Notes under the pieces: model-generated
Told to the model about the DNA's origin: nothing
The model's database searches: none
The model's input: only the letters and a program-made list of their open reading frames with translations
From: Deltaproteobacteria bacterium
GTDB taxonomy: Bacteria > Desulfobacterota > Dissulfuribacteria > Dissulfuribacterales > QOAL01
Length of the DNA: 51,775 nt
Assembly: GCA_026986785.1 (NCBI GenBank)
Contig: JALSNW010000011.1
Location: 1-51,775 of the forward strand
Reading direction: 5' to 3'
Shown here: positions 1 to 10,084 of the stretch, one piece after another
How the letters are laid out: every line of letters starts with the position of its first letter
Numbering within the stretch: the first letter of the stretch is position 1
Made by a program: the position numbers and the translations under genes

Positions 1-205
1 AATTAAACCCCTGTGTGCTCTTTGCCTCGTATTTTCGTCAGACTTGAGAGCCCCATAAGGGTAAAAAACTACTTTTTGACCTGGGCTCATGTCTTCATGC
101 AGGTTGTATTATTGTCTGGGCAGGTGTTCTTTGATCCTAATTCAATGATTGGCTTGGTACCTGGACATGGTGAAAAAATGCCAGCAACCAGGTTTGTGAA
201 AACTG

Positions 206-700
206 ATGGATTTTTTGGCTATAGATTTTGAAACTGCCAACTACCACAGGCACAGTGCCTGTGCTATTGGTCTTGTACGGGTGGAGAAAGGAGAGATTAC
301 TAGTGCCAGATCCAGTCTTATCAGGCCGCCGGAGAAGTGGTTCAGCTTTTCATACATCCATGGATTGGTATGGGACGATGTGCGGCATGCCCCTTCTTTT
401 TTGGAGCTTTGGCCGGAGATAGAACCCTATTTTTCCGGCATAGATTTCATTGTTGCCCACAATGCGGCCTTTGATAGGTCTGTCCTAAATGGAACATGTG
501 CCTATTATGGTATAAAGGCCCCTGTGACTGGATTTCAGTGCACTTTGCAAATGTCGAGGAAGGTGCTGGGGATCTATCCCGCAAGGCTTCCAGATGTATG
601 TAAAAGGCTCGGCATCAAGCTGGACAACCACCACGATGCCCTGTCAGATGCCAAAGCCTGTGCAGAGATCATGTTATACATCTCGGGTAGGTCGAGGTGA
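206..700 (+). CDS. DEDDh 3'-5' exonuclease (DNA polymerase III epsilon-like)
   Basis: Predicted metal-dependent 3'-5' exonuclease of the DnaQ/RNase T superfamily, 164 aa, a single free-standing domain. The catalytic set is visible: DFE near the N-terminus (D7, E9), HNAAFD (D90) and the Exo III motif HDALSD (H143, D148), which makes it the DEDDh subtype. The length fits stand-alone epsilon-like exonucleases, not a polymerase-fused form. The ATG at 206 places the first catalytic Asp at residue 7, typical for the fold, although no strong ribosome binding site precedes it. It is followed on the same strand by a membrane transporter with no obvious functional link. Family assignment is firm. The substrate (proofreading, repair or RNA turnover) cannot be told from sequence. 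Confidence 0.85.
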   Translation: MDFLAIDFETANYHRHSACAIGLVRVEKGEITSARSSLIRPPEKWFSFSYIHGLVWDDVRHAPSFLELWPEIEPYFSGIDFIVAHNAAFDRSVLNGTCAYYGIKAPVTGFQCTLQMSRKVLGIYPARLPDVCKRLGIKLDNHHDALSDAKACAEIMLYISGRSR

Positions 701-788
701 TCTCCCCCTATCTTTTCTGTTTTGAGATGCTATCCTTCCTAACGTGCAGAGCCACCTATACGAAAGAATTGGCGGGGCTGTGATTGTC

Positions 789-1655
789 ATGCCTTGGTTA
801 CCCTTGGCCCTGTTGACGGCATTGCTCGCAGCGGCAAGTGATGCGCTTACAAAGGCATTTCTTCGCCCTCTGGGTACATTCAAAATGGCTGCTGGCAGGG
901 TACTTGGGCCGATCCCCTTTCTCTTCCCCCTACTCCTGTTCCAGCACTGGCCGTCTTTGGACAAGGTGTTTTGGGAGGCCCTTTCTGCCCTACTCCCCTT
1001 GGAGACAGCAGCTCTCATTCTCTATATGGAGGCTATTCGGGTATCCCCTTTGTCTCTTACTGTGCCTTTTTTGTCCTTCAGCCCAGCGTTCATGATCTTG
1101 ACTGGTGCCGCCATCCTCGGTGAAAGGTTGAGCGTTCAAGGTATTCTGGGGATTTTTTTCATAGTCATAGGTAGTTACATGCTTCATATAAAAAGTGTTG
1201 GTGCTGGTTGGTTTGCCCCTATCTCTGCTATAATCCGAGAGAGAGGATCGATTTTGATGCTGGGCGTGGCCTTCTTGTATGCAATCACTTCGGTCTTGGG
1301 CAAGCTGGCCATAAGGCACTCCAGCCCATTGTTTTTTGCAAGCTTCTATTTTGTTGCCCATGGGGTCTTTGCAGGCCTCTTTTTGGCCATTTTTTTTCGT
1401 ATTCGTCCCTGGGTGTTGGTTTATGAATGCCCAAAGGGGATTTTCTGGGTAGGCCTTTCCCAGGCGATGATGGTCATTTTTCACATGTGGGCTATTAGTC
1501 TTGCCCCAGCAGCCTACATGATAGCCGTAAAGAGATTGAGTGTGCTTTTCGGTGTGGTGTTTGGATATCTCTTTTTCAAAGAAAGGGACCTTGCGAGCCG
1601 TCTTTTTGGAGCTACTCTCATGGCAGGAGGTGTGTTTATCATAGCATTTTCATAG
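789..1655 (+). CDS. DMT/EamA-type membrane transporter
   Basis: Polytopic inner-membrane protein of about 288 aa with roughly ten hydrophobic segments arranged as two similar five-helix halves, the pattern of drug/metabolite transporter (EamA) proteins. The first half has a GERLS-like end-of-helix motif, and the second half ends with a short Lys/Arg-rich tail typical of the family. I chose the ATG at 789 because it starts directly before the first membrane helix. A GTG at 744 would add 15 polar residues, and a GTG at 780 is also possible. The exporter or importer substrate is unknown, since DMT proteins carry amino acids, sugars, nucleotides and drugs. No partner gene nearby narrows it. Confidence 0.75.
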   Translation: MPWLPLALLTALLAAASDALTKAFLRPLGTFKMAAGRVLGPIPFLFPLLLFQHWPSLDKVFWEALSALLPLETAALILYMEAIRVSPLSLTVPFLSFSPAFMILTGAAILGERLSVQGILGIFFIVIGSYMLHIKSVGAGWFAPISAIIRERGSILMLGVAFLYAITSVLGKLAIRHSSPLFFASFYFVAHGVFAGLFLAIFFRIRPWVLVYECPKGIFWVGLSQAMMVIFHMWAISLAPAAYMIAVKRLSVLFGVVFGYLFFKERDLASRLFGATLMAGGVFIIAFS

Positions 1656-1762
1656 AACCCGAGTGGAGTTTTAGGTCGATGCCCCTTCCTTGGAGAAAGG
1701 TGGGGTGGGTTCCAGGGTATCCAGATTATGAGAAACGGGACGAGCCTCGGGCTGAAAAATGT

Positions 1763-1791
1763 TTGTCATACAAGACGGATCAGGGTATCTT
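1763..1791 (+). promoter_or_regulatory. sigma70-like promoter for the HdeD-like gene
   Basis: TTGTCA, 17-base spacer, TATCTT, about 90 bases before the HdeD-like start. The -35 matches consensus at five of six positions and the -10 at four of six. Predicted by eye only. Confidence 0.4.
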
Positions 1792-1880
1792 TAAGATGGT
1801 AACTAATTGAATATTAAAGGAAAATAATCACTTACATGCATGGGTGATTTTTGGATTCTTTGAACAGGGAGGCTTGAAAG

Positions 1881-2555
1881 ATGTTTTTTTTAGAGAGAAT
1901 AAAACATTTCCTGAAAAATGAGATGGTCAACATCAAGCTGGTCATGGAACTCATTCAGGATAAGATTCCTGAAGAATATGTGAAAAGGGATTGGCATTGG
2001 CATTTCATCCTGGGTTTCTTCTTCATCCTGGCTGGCACCATTGGGCTTCTCGCAATACCCTTTGTGCCGCTTTCTACCATATATCTTTTTGCGTGTTTCA
2101 TGATAATAGGTGGAAGCCTACAGTTTATGGAGGCGATCAATGCCAATGAAAAAAGACAGAGCAAGATACTTCACATCATTGGAGGGGTATTATACACATT
2201 TGGAGGTTTTCTCTGCCTTCTCAATCCGGTGGCTGCCTCATTGCCATTGTTATTCCTGCTTTGTGTGATGATTGCCGCCATAGGCCTGTGCCGGGCCGTG
2301 GCTGCAGTTGTGCACAAGTCTGACATAACAGATTGGAAGACAGTCCTTGCAAGTGGCCTGGAATCTGTGGGCATTGCCTTCTTGATAGGTCTTTCCTGGC
2401 CCTATTCCTCTTTGTGGATCCTTGGGCTGTTCTTGTCCGTTGATCTCATCCTCAATGGCTGGGGCAATGTCGTCATTGCCTTTGAGTCAGGCAAGGAATT
2501 CAAAGAGGTGGAACCTCCTGCATCCCCTTCTGAGCCAGGGCTTGCAGTTGCCTGA
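1881..2555 (+). CDS. HdeD-like DUF308 membrane protein
   Basis: Inner-membrane protein of 224 aa. After a polar N-terminal stretch of about 40 residues there are six hydrophobic segments in three pairs (about residues 42-85, 98-142, 155-195), the pattern of the HdeD/DUF308 family. In enterics HdeD is linked to acid resistance, but the biochemical activity of the family is not established. The start is supported by GGGAGG eight bases upstream. The C-terminus is Pro/Glu-rich and probably cytoplasmic. It stands alone between a transporter and a tRNA cluster that runs the opposite way. A role in acid or envelope stress is inferred from the family name only. Confidence 0.75.
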   Translation: MFFLERIKHFLKNEMVNIKLVMELIQDKIPEEYVKRDWHWHFILGFFFILAGTIGLLAIPFVPLSTIYLFACFMIIGGSLQFMEAINANEKRQSKILHIIGGVLYTFGGFLCLLNPVAASLPLLFLLCVMIAAIGLCRAVAAVVHKSDITDWKTVLASGLESVGIAFLIGLSWPYSSLWILGLFLSVDLILNGWGNVVIAFESGKEFKEVEPPASPSEPGLAVA

Positions 2556-2600
2556 GGCTGAAAAGACGAGAAGTAACAAGGGGATACTCCATTCCAAGAC

Positions 2601-2633
2601 AAAAAAGGGGGTTACACTGATTTATGTAACCCC
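2601..2633 (-). terminator. Rho-independent terminator of the tRNA-Val/tRNA-Asp transcript
   Basis: Perfect 9-bp inverted repeat GGGGTTACA/TGTAACCCC (2608-2616 with 2625-2633) around an 8-base loop, followed on the minus strand by a C then six U residues (2606-2601). It lies just past the 3' end of tRNA-Asp. It may also stop the HdeD-like transcript arriving from the other side, but the plus side lacks a clean U-run. Confidence 0.85.
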
Positions 2634-2645
2634 TTACAAATTTAG

Positions 2646-2723
2646 TGGCGGGGCCGACGAGACTCGAACTCGCGACCTCTGGCGTGACAGGCCAGCGTTC
2701 TAACCGGACTGAACTACGACCCC
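2646..2723 (-). tRNA. tRNA-Asp (anticodon GTC)
   Basis: Full cloverleaf on the minus strand. The 7-bp acceptor GGGGTCG pairs with CGGCCCC (one G-U pair). The anticodon loop CTGTCAC reads GTC, the T-arm has the usual GTTCGA, and CCA is encoded at 2648-2646. It is 78 bases long with one extra D-loop base. It sits 22 bases downstream of tRNA-Val(TAC) in the same direction, so the two are probably co-transcribed. Confidence 0.97.
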
Positions 2724-2745
2724 GTCTTTTTCTCTTGAAAGTCGC

Positions 2746-2821
2746 TGGTAGGCGGAACAGGGCTTGAACCTGTGACCCCCGGCTTGTAAGGCCGGTGCTC
2801 TCCCAACTGAGCTATCCGCCC
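2746..2821 (-). tRNA. tRNA-Val (anticodon TAC)
   Basis: Cloverleaf on the minus strand. The acceptor GGGCGGA pairs with TCCGCCT (terminal G-U), the anticodon loop CTTACAA reads TAC, the T-loop is TTCAAGC, and CCA is encoded. It is 76 bases long. It is the first gene after the promoter at 2841-2869. A second valine tRNA with anticodon GAC lies at 29179-29253. Confidence 0.97.
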
Positions 2822-2840
2822 TCTCTTAAAAAGCTCGTAA

Positions 2841-2869
2841 GCTATAACATTATAACAATAGGGTGTCAA
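2841..2869 (-). promoter_or_regulatory. Promoter of the tRNA-Val/tRNA-Asp operon
   Basis: On the minus strand, perfect TTGACA (2869-2864), 17-base spacer, TATAGC (2846-2841). The predicted start lies about a dozen bases ahead of the mature tRNA-Val 5' end, a typical arrangement for stable RNA genes. Confidence 0.75.
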
Positions 2870-2889
2870 GCTTTCGAGAAATTTTAGAA

Positions 2890-2919
2890 ATGACAACTGC
2901 ACAATGGGTTTGGTATAAG
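2890..2919 (+). promoter_or_regulatory. Promoter for the hybrid kinase operon
   Basis: ATGACA, 18-base spacer, TATAAG; both boxes match consensus at five of six positions. It would give a leader of about 93 bases before the start at 3019. It lies back to back with the tRNA promoter. Confidence 0.45.
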
Positions 2920-3018
2920 TAGTCTGGGCCATGAACAGCAAACTGGCGAATGAACAGGTTAGGTTTCTCCAATACGTATTCCTCTGCTTGTTGGGGGATC
3001 TTTGGTCAGGTTCAGTAG

Positions 3019-6000
3019 ATGAATGTAGAGTGGAAAAATAGAAACTTGGGAGAAGGAAAGCCCTTTGATTCCCCGTATGGAGATCTCAGACCATTCTGGA
3101 TAGTTATAATCTTGTTGCTTCCTCTGTCGTTGGCAACAGAGGAGTCTGTAGCTGCACAACAGGCGGCCATAGAACTTCGTGAAGGCATTGACCAATATAC
3201 CCTTGGCCCATATCTGTATTATCTGGAAGACCCCAAAGGACAACTTACCATTGCGGAGATTACATCCAACAAGCTCAAACACCACTTTTCCAGATCCAAC
3301 GCACCTGCTCCTGGATTTGGTTTCACCTCTTCTACCTATTGGTTCAAGTTTTCTCTCACCAACCCATTGGAGAAAAAGGTGGATCGCTATCTTGAGATAG
3401 AGTATCCACTCTTGGACCATGTGGAACTGTATGAGCCCACGCCTGTGGGTACTTACAGGGGCTATAAAGAGGGAGATCACAGAGAGTTTTCTCACAGACC
3501 TGTACTCTATAGAAATTTTGTATTCATTCTTGAAATACCTGCTGAGACAACCCTCACATATTACATAAAGGTGAAGACATCCAGTTCTCTTAATCTGCCT
3601 GCAAAGCTCTACACCCCGGCAGCCTTTATAGACAAGGTGGAAAATGAAGAGATGGCCCTGGGTATGTACTTTGGCATACTCTTCGCCATGCTTGCATATA
3701 ATATGATTCTATATATTTCTATCAGGGAATCGATATATTTGTATTATGTCTTATTTGTTACATTTAATTTTCTATTTCAGCTTGATTTGACAGGTGTCTC
3801 TTTCAAGTATCTATGGCCTTATGAACCTCACTGGGCAAATATAAGTCTACCCTTCTTCATATTTACTGCATTTTTCTTTGGCACCCAATTTACCAGGGGC
3901 ATCCTGAATACAAGAAAAAACATATGGGTGATAGATATCCTATTAAAGATATTTCTCTATCTTGCTGTCGCTGGGGCCGTAATGAGCCTTCTCGTCCCCT
4001 ACAATATCAGCATAAGGTTGGCCACACTCTTCATTATTACTGTGATTGTCCATATAGTTGCAGGTTTCATCTGCCTCCTCAGGGGATATAGACCGGCCAG
4101 ATACTATGTCTTTGCCTGGACGGTTTCCTTGGCAGGCATGGCCATTTTCGCCCTGAAGTCCTTTGGAACCATCCCCAATAATTTCTTCACCGTGTGGGGG
4201 ATCCAGATCGGTTCGGCCTGGGAGGTGATCTTGCTGTCCATCGCCTTGGCCGACAGGATCAATATATTGAGCCGGGAGAAGGAGAGGATTCAGTCTGAAT
4301 ACACGAGTAAGCTGGAGGCAGCAAACTTGAGACTCGAGGAGTTTACCAGAAATCTCGAGGAAAAGGTGGCCCAGCGAACGAGGGAACTGGAGGAATCAAA
4401 TATCCTTTTGAAGAAACAGGCCCAAGAGATGCGCATTGCCGAGGAGCAGGCTGAAAAGGCCAACAGGGCAAAATCTGAATTCCTGGCAAATATGAGTCAT
4501 GAGATCAGAACCCCTCTCAATGCCATCACAGGTGTTACAGGCCTGGCATTGGAGATGGAAGGCCTGCCTCCTAAACTAAGAGAATATCTGAAGATCATAA
4601 AGACCTCTGCCTATTCCTTGCTGGGATTGGTAAACGATATCTTGGATTTTTCTAAGATAGAGGCCGGTAGGATGGAGCTGGAAAATACAGAGTTCAGCCT
4701 TCATGAAATCGTTGAGAATCTTGCGGAGATGTTCTCCGAACAGGCATCGGCCAGGGGTGCAGAGCTTATAATAGATATCCACCCAGCAGTACCGAATCAC
4801 CTCATAGGTGATCCAATGAGACTGAGCCAGTTGCTGACCAATTTCATATCCAACGCATTGAAGTTTACCCCCGAGGGTGAGGTATTGCTGGCATGTAGGT
4901 GCGCGAGTTTGTCAGAGTCTTCTACACGGTTGGAGTTCTGTGTTGAAGATACGGGTATAGGTATAGATCCAGAGCGGTTGGATATACTTTTTGATATGTT
5001 CACCCAGGCAGATACATCCACTACCCGGAGGTTTGGTGGTACTGGTCTGGGGTTGGCAATCTGTAAAAAGATTGCTGACCTGATGGGTGGAAATATTGTC
5101 GTCAGTAGCCAGCCGGGGCAAGGTACCCGTTTTGTTTTTTCTGCGGAGTTTGAACTTGGCCAAGATCCTGGCGGCATGGTAGAGATCTGTCCTCCTTTCA
5201 AGGAGGAGATGCCAGTTGTCCTCTGCTGTAATAGCAAAAGGCTCAAGACCGCCCTCGAGAACATATTGCAGTCCGTTGGGCTCAAGAATATCGAGCATGT
5301 ACAGGGGGATTCCTTGGAGGCAGTCATGGATACCCTTGAGGGGATATCCCTGCTCATTCTGGATATAGGGATGGAGAAGGATCCAATGACAAAGGTGAAT
5401 GGTCTGACCAAACGATTCCCCAATCTATTTATTGCCATTTGTCACGGCTTTGATTTCCAGCCCCTGGAACATGCTGCGGATATGTCACGAAGGATCTTTT
5501 TCCTGTTGAAACCAGTTACCAGGGGGCCTGTTGTCAAGATGATGAACGCCATCTTTACAGAGGGTGGGCATATGGAGCAGATGTCTGAAGGCCATGAAAG
5601 GGAGCCTTTGCCTTTCAGGGGGGCACATGTGCTTCTCGTGGAAGATAACGAGATCAACCAGATGGTAGCCAGGGACATCATTACCAGGACCGGTGCCCGG
5701 GTAACCACTGCGGAAAACGGTAGAGTGGCCCTATCCTTGGCCAAGCAGGGTTTTGATATAATACTGATGGACATCCAGATGCCAGAAATGGATGGTTATG
5801 AGGCAACCATGGCCTTGAGGGCAAGGCCAGAGATGGCTCATGTGCCAATAATAGCCATGACAGCAGGTGTCTTTGAAGATGACAGACAGAGATGCTTCGA
5901 GGCTGGCATGAATGATTTTCTCATGAAGCCAGTGACCCCGGAGTCTGTCACGGCCATGTTGAAGAAATGGCTGAAATCCAGTTACGGGATCAAACGAAGA

Positions 6001-6657
6001 GGGCAGATATGGGCCAATGATGGAGAAGGCAGATCAATGCCTTCGTTGGAAGAGATTTTACAATACCTCTATGGCATAGATCGAGAAGATGCCTCAAAGC
6101 GGTTTGGGAAGAATGGTGCCCTCTTCTTGGAGGTACTTTCCAGGTTTGTTTCCCAATATTCCTCATTTGCCCAGGAGATAGAGCTCTATCTCCCCGAAGA
6201 TATTGAAAAGGTGTTGGCAGAGGTGCATACCCTCAAAGGTGTTGCAGGCAATCTGTCTGCATTGGTCCTCAAAGACCTTTGTAAGGCCCTTGAGGATGCC
6301 ATCCGGGCGGGGGATATTGATCAGGCAAGATTGATGCTGCTGAAAGTACAAAAAGAGATAGATGCAATATCAAGCTCCTTCAATGACAATAGCTCTGGTC
6401 TTCGCCCTAACGAGGACAAGGAAGTAACCAAGGAGGTGGAAGCAGGCAACCTGGTGGAGAGCGTCTTGGGGCAGCTTGACGAGATGCTATCTTTGAATGA
6501 TATCGATTCGGATCTCTTGTGGGAGAAGTTGAGGCCCTTGATTGATGGCCGGATTGGGGAACAGGACATTGAAGAGTTTGAAAGTCGGCTCGCGGACATG
6601 GATTTTGAGGAGGCAAGGGGAAAACTTCAAGAGATTAGGAGGCTTTTGAACTCATGA
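3019..6657 (+). CDS. 7TMR-DISM hybrid sensor kinase with receiver and HPt domains
   Basis: Large inner-membrane hybrid histidine kinase, 1212 aa. In order: N-terminal signal/anchor (about 25-45); periplasmic 7TMR-DISMED2-like ligand domain (about 55-195); seven-helix 7TM-DISM region (about 210-400); coiled coil (about 420-480); HisKA with [15 protein letters not shown] (H494); HATPase with intact GIGI and GTGLGL boxes; a degenerate receiver (about 735-845) that keeps LILDI and KP but lacks the N-terminal acidic pair; a full receiver with VEDNEINQ, D918 and KP; and an HPt domain with HTLKG (H1070). One protein thus holds the whole His-Asp-His phosphorelay. The 7TMR-DISM family is thought to bind small ligands, often sugars, but the ligand here is unknown. 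The stop overlaps the next start as ATGA, so the two genes are coupled. Confidence 0.9.
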   Translation: MNVEWKNRNLGEGKPFDSPYGDLRPFWIVIILLLPLSLATEESVAAQQAAIELREGIDQYTLGPYLYYLEDPKGQLTIAEITSNKLKHHFSRSNAPAPGFGFTSSTYWFKFSLTNPLEKKVDRYLEIEYPLLDHVELYEPTPVGTYRGYKEGDHREFSHRPVLYRNFVFILEIPAETTLTYYIKVKTSSSLNLPAKLYTPAAFIDKVENEEMALGMYFGILFAMLAYNMILYISIRESIYLYYVLFVTFNFLFQLDLTGVSFKYLWPYEPHWANISLPFFIFTAFFFGTQFTRGILNTRKNIWVIDILLKIFLYLAVAGAVMSLLVPYNISIRLATLFIITVIVHIVAGFICLLRGYRPARYYVFAWTVSLAGMAIFALKSFGTIPNNFFTVWGIQIGSAWEVILLSIALADRINILSREKERIQSEYTSKLEAANLRLEEFTRNLEEKVAQRTRELEESNILLKKQAQEMRIAEEQAEKANRAKSEFLANMSHEIRTPLNAITGVTGLALEMEGLPPKLREYLKIIKTSAYSLLGLVNDILDFSKIEAGRMELENTEFSLHEIVENLAEMFSEQASARGAELIIDIHPAVPNHLIGDPMRLSQLLTNFISNALKFTPEGEVLLACRCASLSESSTRLEFCVEDTGIGIDPERLDILFDMFTQADTSTTRRFGGTGLGLAICKKIADLMGGNIVVSSQPGQGTRFVFSAEFELGQDPGGMVEICPPFKEEMPVVLCCNSKRLKTALENILQSVGLKNIEHVQGDSLEAVMDTLEGISLLILDIGMEKDPMTKVNGLTKRFPNLFIAICHGFDFQPLEHAADMSRRIFFLLKPVTRGPVVKMMNAIFTEGGHMEQMSEGHEREPLPFRGAHVLLVEDNEINQMVARDIITRTGARVTTAENGRVALSLAKQGFDIILMDIQMPEMDGYEATMALRARPEMAHVPIIAMTAGVFEDDRQRCFEAGMNDFLMKPVTPESVTAMLKKWLKSSYGIKRRGQIWANDGEGRSMPSLEEILQYLYGIDREDASKRFGKNGALFLEVLSRFVSQYSSFAQEIELYLPEDIEKVLAEVHTLKGVAGNLSALVLKDLCKALEDAIRAGDIDQARLMLLKVQKEIDAISSSFNDNSSGLRPNEDKEVTKEVEAGNLVESVLGQLDEMLSLNDIDSDLLWEKLRPLIDGRIGEQDIEEFESRLADMDFEEARGKLQEIRRLLNS

Positions 6658-8168
6658 GCCATGACTTGAAGGCAAGACCACCTGTTTTGATACAATCTCT
6701 TCTGGGGGATCTGAATCACAAGATCCGCTCCCCTCTCAATACCATAATCAACACAACGGAGCTGGTCCTGAGACAGGATCCTGATCCGCCACTCAGGAAC
6801 CATCTTAGAACCATTGAAAGGTCTGCATCTGGCCTATTGTCCCTGATCGACGATATAATTGCCCTGTCTGAAGAAGAGAGTTGTGCCTATTTTTCATCCT
6901 TTTGCCCGATATCGCTCCTGGAAGAGGTCAGGGAGGTCATAGAGATCGAAGGGCAGGCAAGGGCAATCCCCCTCCTGGCCCTTGATCTGGGTGAGGAGAT
7001 GCCAAGGCGCCTTAAGGGTCCAAGGACTATCCTGAGGTATGTTCTCATACAAATCCTGGACTACTTAGTGTCCCACCTCAGAGCCAGACAGATTCTAATA
7101 TCCCTGTCATGGGACAAGGAAGAAAGGCTTGTTCTCCAAGCCAAGGCCCTTGTGGGGCAGGGTAATGGTGTGGTGACAGAGGAGGATTTGAGGTCGCACC
7201 ACAAATTGGCCATTTGCCATAGCCTTTTACGCCATGTGGGTACTGAGCTCCGATTTGTCACTAGTGCAGAAGGTATGTCCTTCGTGGCTCCTTTCCCGGT
7301 TGAAAAGGTTGCCAACGAGGGAGGAAAGATAGTGGCTCAGGAGATGGACAAAGAACCCCCTGTGATCCTCATGGTAAATAGCGAGGGTTTTTCTACTGGG
7401 TTAATAGGGCGTCTCCTCGACATGGAGGGCTTTCCCGTCAGGAAGGAGGCGCACCTTGAAGGGGCCTTGGAATATTTACAGGCATCCAGTGGTCAATATT
7501 CGGTGGCTTGTATCTTGAATTGGCAAGATGTAAAGGACGAGAAAGATCTTGCCATAGACATCCTTCGTTCAGTACCAGGCCATGAGCAAATGCCCATAGT
7601 AATCGTGGAGATTCCAGCCATGGCAATAATGGCTCTTGCCTCCACTGAGACATCCAGAGATCTTTTGGGCCTTTTGATGAAGCCAACGAAGAGCCAAGAG
7701 GTGTTGGCAGAACTATTGAGGTTGCTAGGATGGGGTCATCTGAGTCTCAAGGGTCAAGATGTCCAGGAAAACCCCTTTCGTCAGGAGCAACATATCGTGG
7801 AAGAAAAACTTAGGGGATTGAGTGTGCTCATTGTGGAAGACGATAGGATAAACCAACAGATACTCTTGGACATATTAAAGGCCAAGGGGGTCAAATCCAT
7901 AGTGGCATCCACAGGTAGAGCTGCCCTTAAGGCCATTGAAAGAAAGAGATTCAATGCCGTATTGATGGACATCGGTTTGCCAGATCGCGATGGCTTCAGT
8001 TTGACCAAGGATATAAGGAAAAGTGTTTTGAACAGCTCTACCCCTGTCATTGCCCTGACAGCCAGTACGAGTAAAGAACAGAAGTGCTATGATGCAGGTA
8101 TGAATGCCTTTCTATCAAAGCCATATTCCCAAGAAAAGCTCCTGAGGACCCTGTGTAGATTGGTTTAG
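6654..8168 (+). CDS. Degenerate histidine kinase paralog with intact C-terminal receiver
   Basis: Soluble 504-aa protein translationally coupled to the hybrid kinase (ATGA overlap). It opens with a HisKA-like helix carrying [10 protein letters not shown] (H22), so the phosphorylatable His is present. The following HATPase-like region (about 110-220) lacks a recognisable N box and the DxGxG and GTGLGL boxes. A degenerate receiver follows (about 240-355) with no phospho-acceptor Asp. The last domain is a canonical receiver with VEDDRIN, D439 (VLMDIGLPD) and KP. The order repeats the cytoplasmic half of the upstream kinase without the HPt, so it looks like a duplicated and decayed copy. It probably cannot bind ATP and may accept phosphate from the neighbour's HPt or act as a partner in a heteromer. 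It has no DNA-binding domain. Confidence 0.8.
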   Translation: MSHDLKARPPVLIQSLLGDLNHKIRSPLNTIINTTELVLRQDPDPPLRNHLRTIERSASGLLSLIDDIIALSEEESCAYFSSFCPISLLEEVREVIEIEGQARAIPLLALDLGEEMPRRLKGPRTILRYVLIQILDYLVSHLRARQILISLSWDKEERLVLQAKALVGQGNGVVTEEDLRSHHKLAICHSLLRHVGTELRFVTSAEGMSFVAPFPVEKVANEGGKIVAQEMDKEPPVILMVNSEGFSTGLIGRLLDMEGFPVRKEAHLEGALEYLQASSGQYSVACILNWQDVKDEKDLAIDILRSVPGHEQMPIVIVEIPAMAIMALASTETSRDLLGLLMKPTKSQEVLAELLRLLGWGHLSLKGQDVQENPFRQEQHIVEEKLRGLSVLIVEDDRINQQILLDILKAKGVKSIVASTGRAALKAIERKRFNAVLMDIGLPDRDGFSLTKDIRKSVLNSSTPVIALTASTSKEQKCYDAGMNAFLSKPYSQEKLLRTLCRLV

Positions 8169-8181
8169 TGAGGGTCGTGCC

Positions 8182-9834
8182 TCAGGGTACCTCGAATCTT
8201 TCGAGATGCATGGTTACGTTACCCGCTATGACATCAGCATGATTTGCATCCTGAAACTCTATGGAGATGGTACCACCAGCCCCGGCCGATATGGTTGGTT
8301 GGCCATTGTAAGGGCAGGTGGCACATGGTCCACCTGTCCAGTCGTCCAGATTTCCCAGATATACGGTAGCACCTTCTGCCAGCATATTGTGAGATGTCCA
8401 CCATCTTGCACTATGGTCCTCTCTGTAATTGTACCAGGCCAGGGCCATTTCCCCTCCACGGGCATCGAGAAAAAAACCCATACCATTATACGAAGGATCA
8501 TACCACCAGCCAGTGATATGGCGCGGATCTTCAGGCCCTGGGGCAAAGTCTGCCATAAAGGGGTGAAATGTCTTGGTGATCACTTGGCCATTTAGTAGTG
8601 TAGAAAAAGTAACTGTATCAGAGGGGGTGTTGGAGAAATGTACTACTATGGTACCAATAACACTTGAGCTTGGCGGGAAATAGGTCTCTCCCCATGTCCA
8701 TCCAGTCCAAGAATATAGATCTCCTGAAAAGTTGTCCTTGTCTGTCATCTTGCCACCTGCTGAATACCAGGTAGTTCTGCCAATGCCATCGAATACGAAC
8801 CAGGCAAGATAAATCTTGCCGTCTTTTACCTCTGTGGCAAGTCCAGTACCAGGTTCATTGGGGTCATACCACCACCCGGTAAAGCCCCTGGGGGTGTTTG
8901 ACAGCTCTGCATAATACACCCCTCTTCCACTTCCGTCCTTGGCAGACCATAAAATGGCCTTACCGTTGAAATCGAGGGAATTGATATTTTCATAACACCT
9001 GTCCGTAAGCCTTGTAATATTTGTACCATCCCAGTGATATATGTCCTCGCACTGGCCATCTGCCTTTATCCATACTATGCTGCCATCCTTCAGTATTGGC
9101 CCTATATCGTCCTCGTTGTCGTCGGTGATGTAAATGTTTTGCCCTCCTGCCCAATACATGATTTCAAAGTCTTCTCCGTCCCACTCGGTCCATGCGATGG
9201 CACCATGATCAAGGCTGGGGGTAAGATCATCTCCATCAGAATCCGTGAGCTTATTGAGGTGTTGGCCATCCCAATAGAAGAGATCATAGTTGTCATCGTG
9301 TTTCCCAACCCATGCCACCCTGTTTTCGAAAACGGATGGCTGTAAGTCATCATAGTTGTTATTGGAGACTTGAAGCTTTTTACCTGGGGTACGAAGAAAT
9401 ATCTCGGAATCCTCCCTCAAGAAATCTTCCGTGTCCTTTTCAACAAAGGCGATGTTGTCTCCATAAAGAGATATTGTGTCAATCACATCATCTTCCACCT
9501 CTTGGGTTGAATTTCCATCCCAGAGCTGTATGTCGTTACTGTCGTCAATCCAGGCCAGTTTGTTCCCCGAAGCAGAAAGGATCAAGACATCGTCATCATT
9601 GGCTATCCTCTGGACGATATCGGTGGGATCGGTTGCCTTCCACATAAATATGCCTTTGGAATAGTGGCTCCAGAAGGCATATCCTGAACCAAGGGCCACC
9701 TTGAAAAATTCATTCGGCGAGTTCGTATGGTCAAGCTGGGTTATGTCGAGCTCGGCCTGGCTATCAGAGGGTATGCCTGCCATACCAGATGAAACAACAA
9801 TGGATATCAAGAATATTCTATATAGAAATCCCAT
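8182..9834 (-). CDS. Secreted beta-propeller-like protein with two C-terminal GWWYDP domains
   Basis: Exported 550-aa protein of unknown function. It has a Sec signal peptide (about 1-27, ending near SQA). Residues about 40-310 hold at least six repeats of 40-50 residues with patterns such as VAWV-(D/G)-LFYWDG and LTDSDGDD, resembling TolB/WD40-like blades rich in Asp. Two related domains of about 110 residues follow, each opening with GWWYDP (near 318 and 441) and containing LAW(F/Y). This C-terminal domain recurs in secreted proteobacterial proteins but has no known function. The start ATG has AGGAG upstream. It is convergent with the kinase pair (13-base gap) and divergent from the cytochrome gene. 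The acidic repeats could bind calcium, which is an inference. Confidence 0.75.
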   Translation of the reverse strand: MGFLYRIFLISIVVSSGMAGIPSDSQAELDITQLDHTNSPNEFFKVALGSGYAFWSHYSKGIFMWKATDPTDIVQRIANDDDVLILSASGNKLAWIDDSNDIQLWDGNSTQEVEDDVIDTISLYGDNIAFVEKDTEDFLREDSEIFLRTPGKKLQVSNNNYDDLQPSVFENRVAWVGKHDDNYDLFYWDGQHLNKLTDSDGDDLTPSLDHGAIAWTEWDGEDFEIMYWAGGQNIYITDDNEDDIGPILKDGSIVWIKADGQCEDIYHWDGTNITRLTDRCYENINSLDFNGKAILWSAKDGSGRGVYYAELSNTPRGFTGWWYDPNEPGTGLATEVKDGKIYLAWFVFDGIGRTTWYSAGGKMTDKDNFSGDLYSWTGWTWGETYFPPSSSVIGTIVVHFSNTPSDTVTFSTLLNGQVITKTFHPFMADFAPGPEDPRHITGWWYDPSYNGMGFFLDARGGEMALAWYNYREDHSARWWTSHNMLAEGATVYLGNLDDWTGGPCATCPYNGQPTISAGAGGTISIEFQDANHADVIAGNVTMHLERFEVP

Positions 9835-9912
9835 GTCTACTCCTCTTCAGTGATTCGTTGCCATAAAGGTGATTTCATGTGGAAATACGGGAAAAGCCTT
9901 TTATGTCTTTGG

Positions 9913-9941
9913 AAACTAAACTGCCATATTTTTTGTGTCAA
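9913..9941 (-). promoter_or_regulatory. Candidate promoter for the secreted propeller protein
   Basis: On the minus strand, perfect TTGACA (9941-9936), 17-base spacer, then TAGTTT (9918-9913), a weak -10 with three of six matches, about 80 bases before the start codon. A poor -10 next to a perfect -35 can mean activator dependence, but this is only an inference. Confidence 0.35.
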
Positions 9942-10055
9942 CAAAACAGATATAAAGATCTTTGATTCAGAGGCCCTACACGCTTACCTCAATAAATTCA
10001 TGTAGAGGGGCTTTAAATATTTTGTGCGGATGAATATATTTATAGATAAATTAGT

Positions 10056-10084
10056 TTGACTCAAATATATAATTTAGTTATAGT
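10056..10084 (+). promoter_or_regulatory. Promoter of the cytochrome operon
   Basis: TTGACT, 17-base spacer, TATAGT; five of six matches in each box. It would leave a leader of about 165 bases before the cytochrome start, room for post-transcriptional control, though I see no known riboswitch motif there. Confidence 0.6.

Noticed and set aside
1-205. Possible small gene or RNA at the window start
   Set aside because: A 72-codon frame exists at 13-231 but lacks a ribosome binding site and any motif, and it runs into the exonuclease gene. No tRNA-like fold was found.
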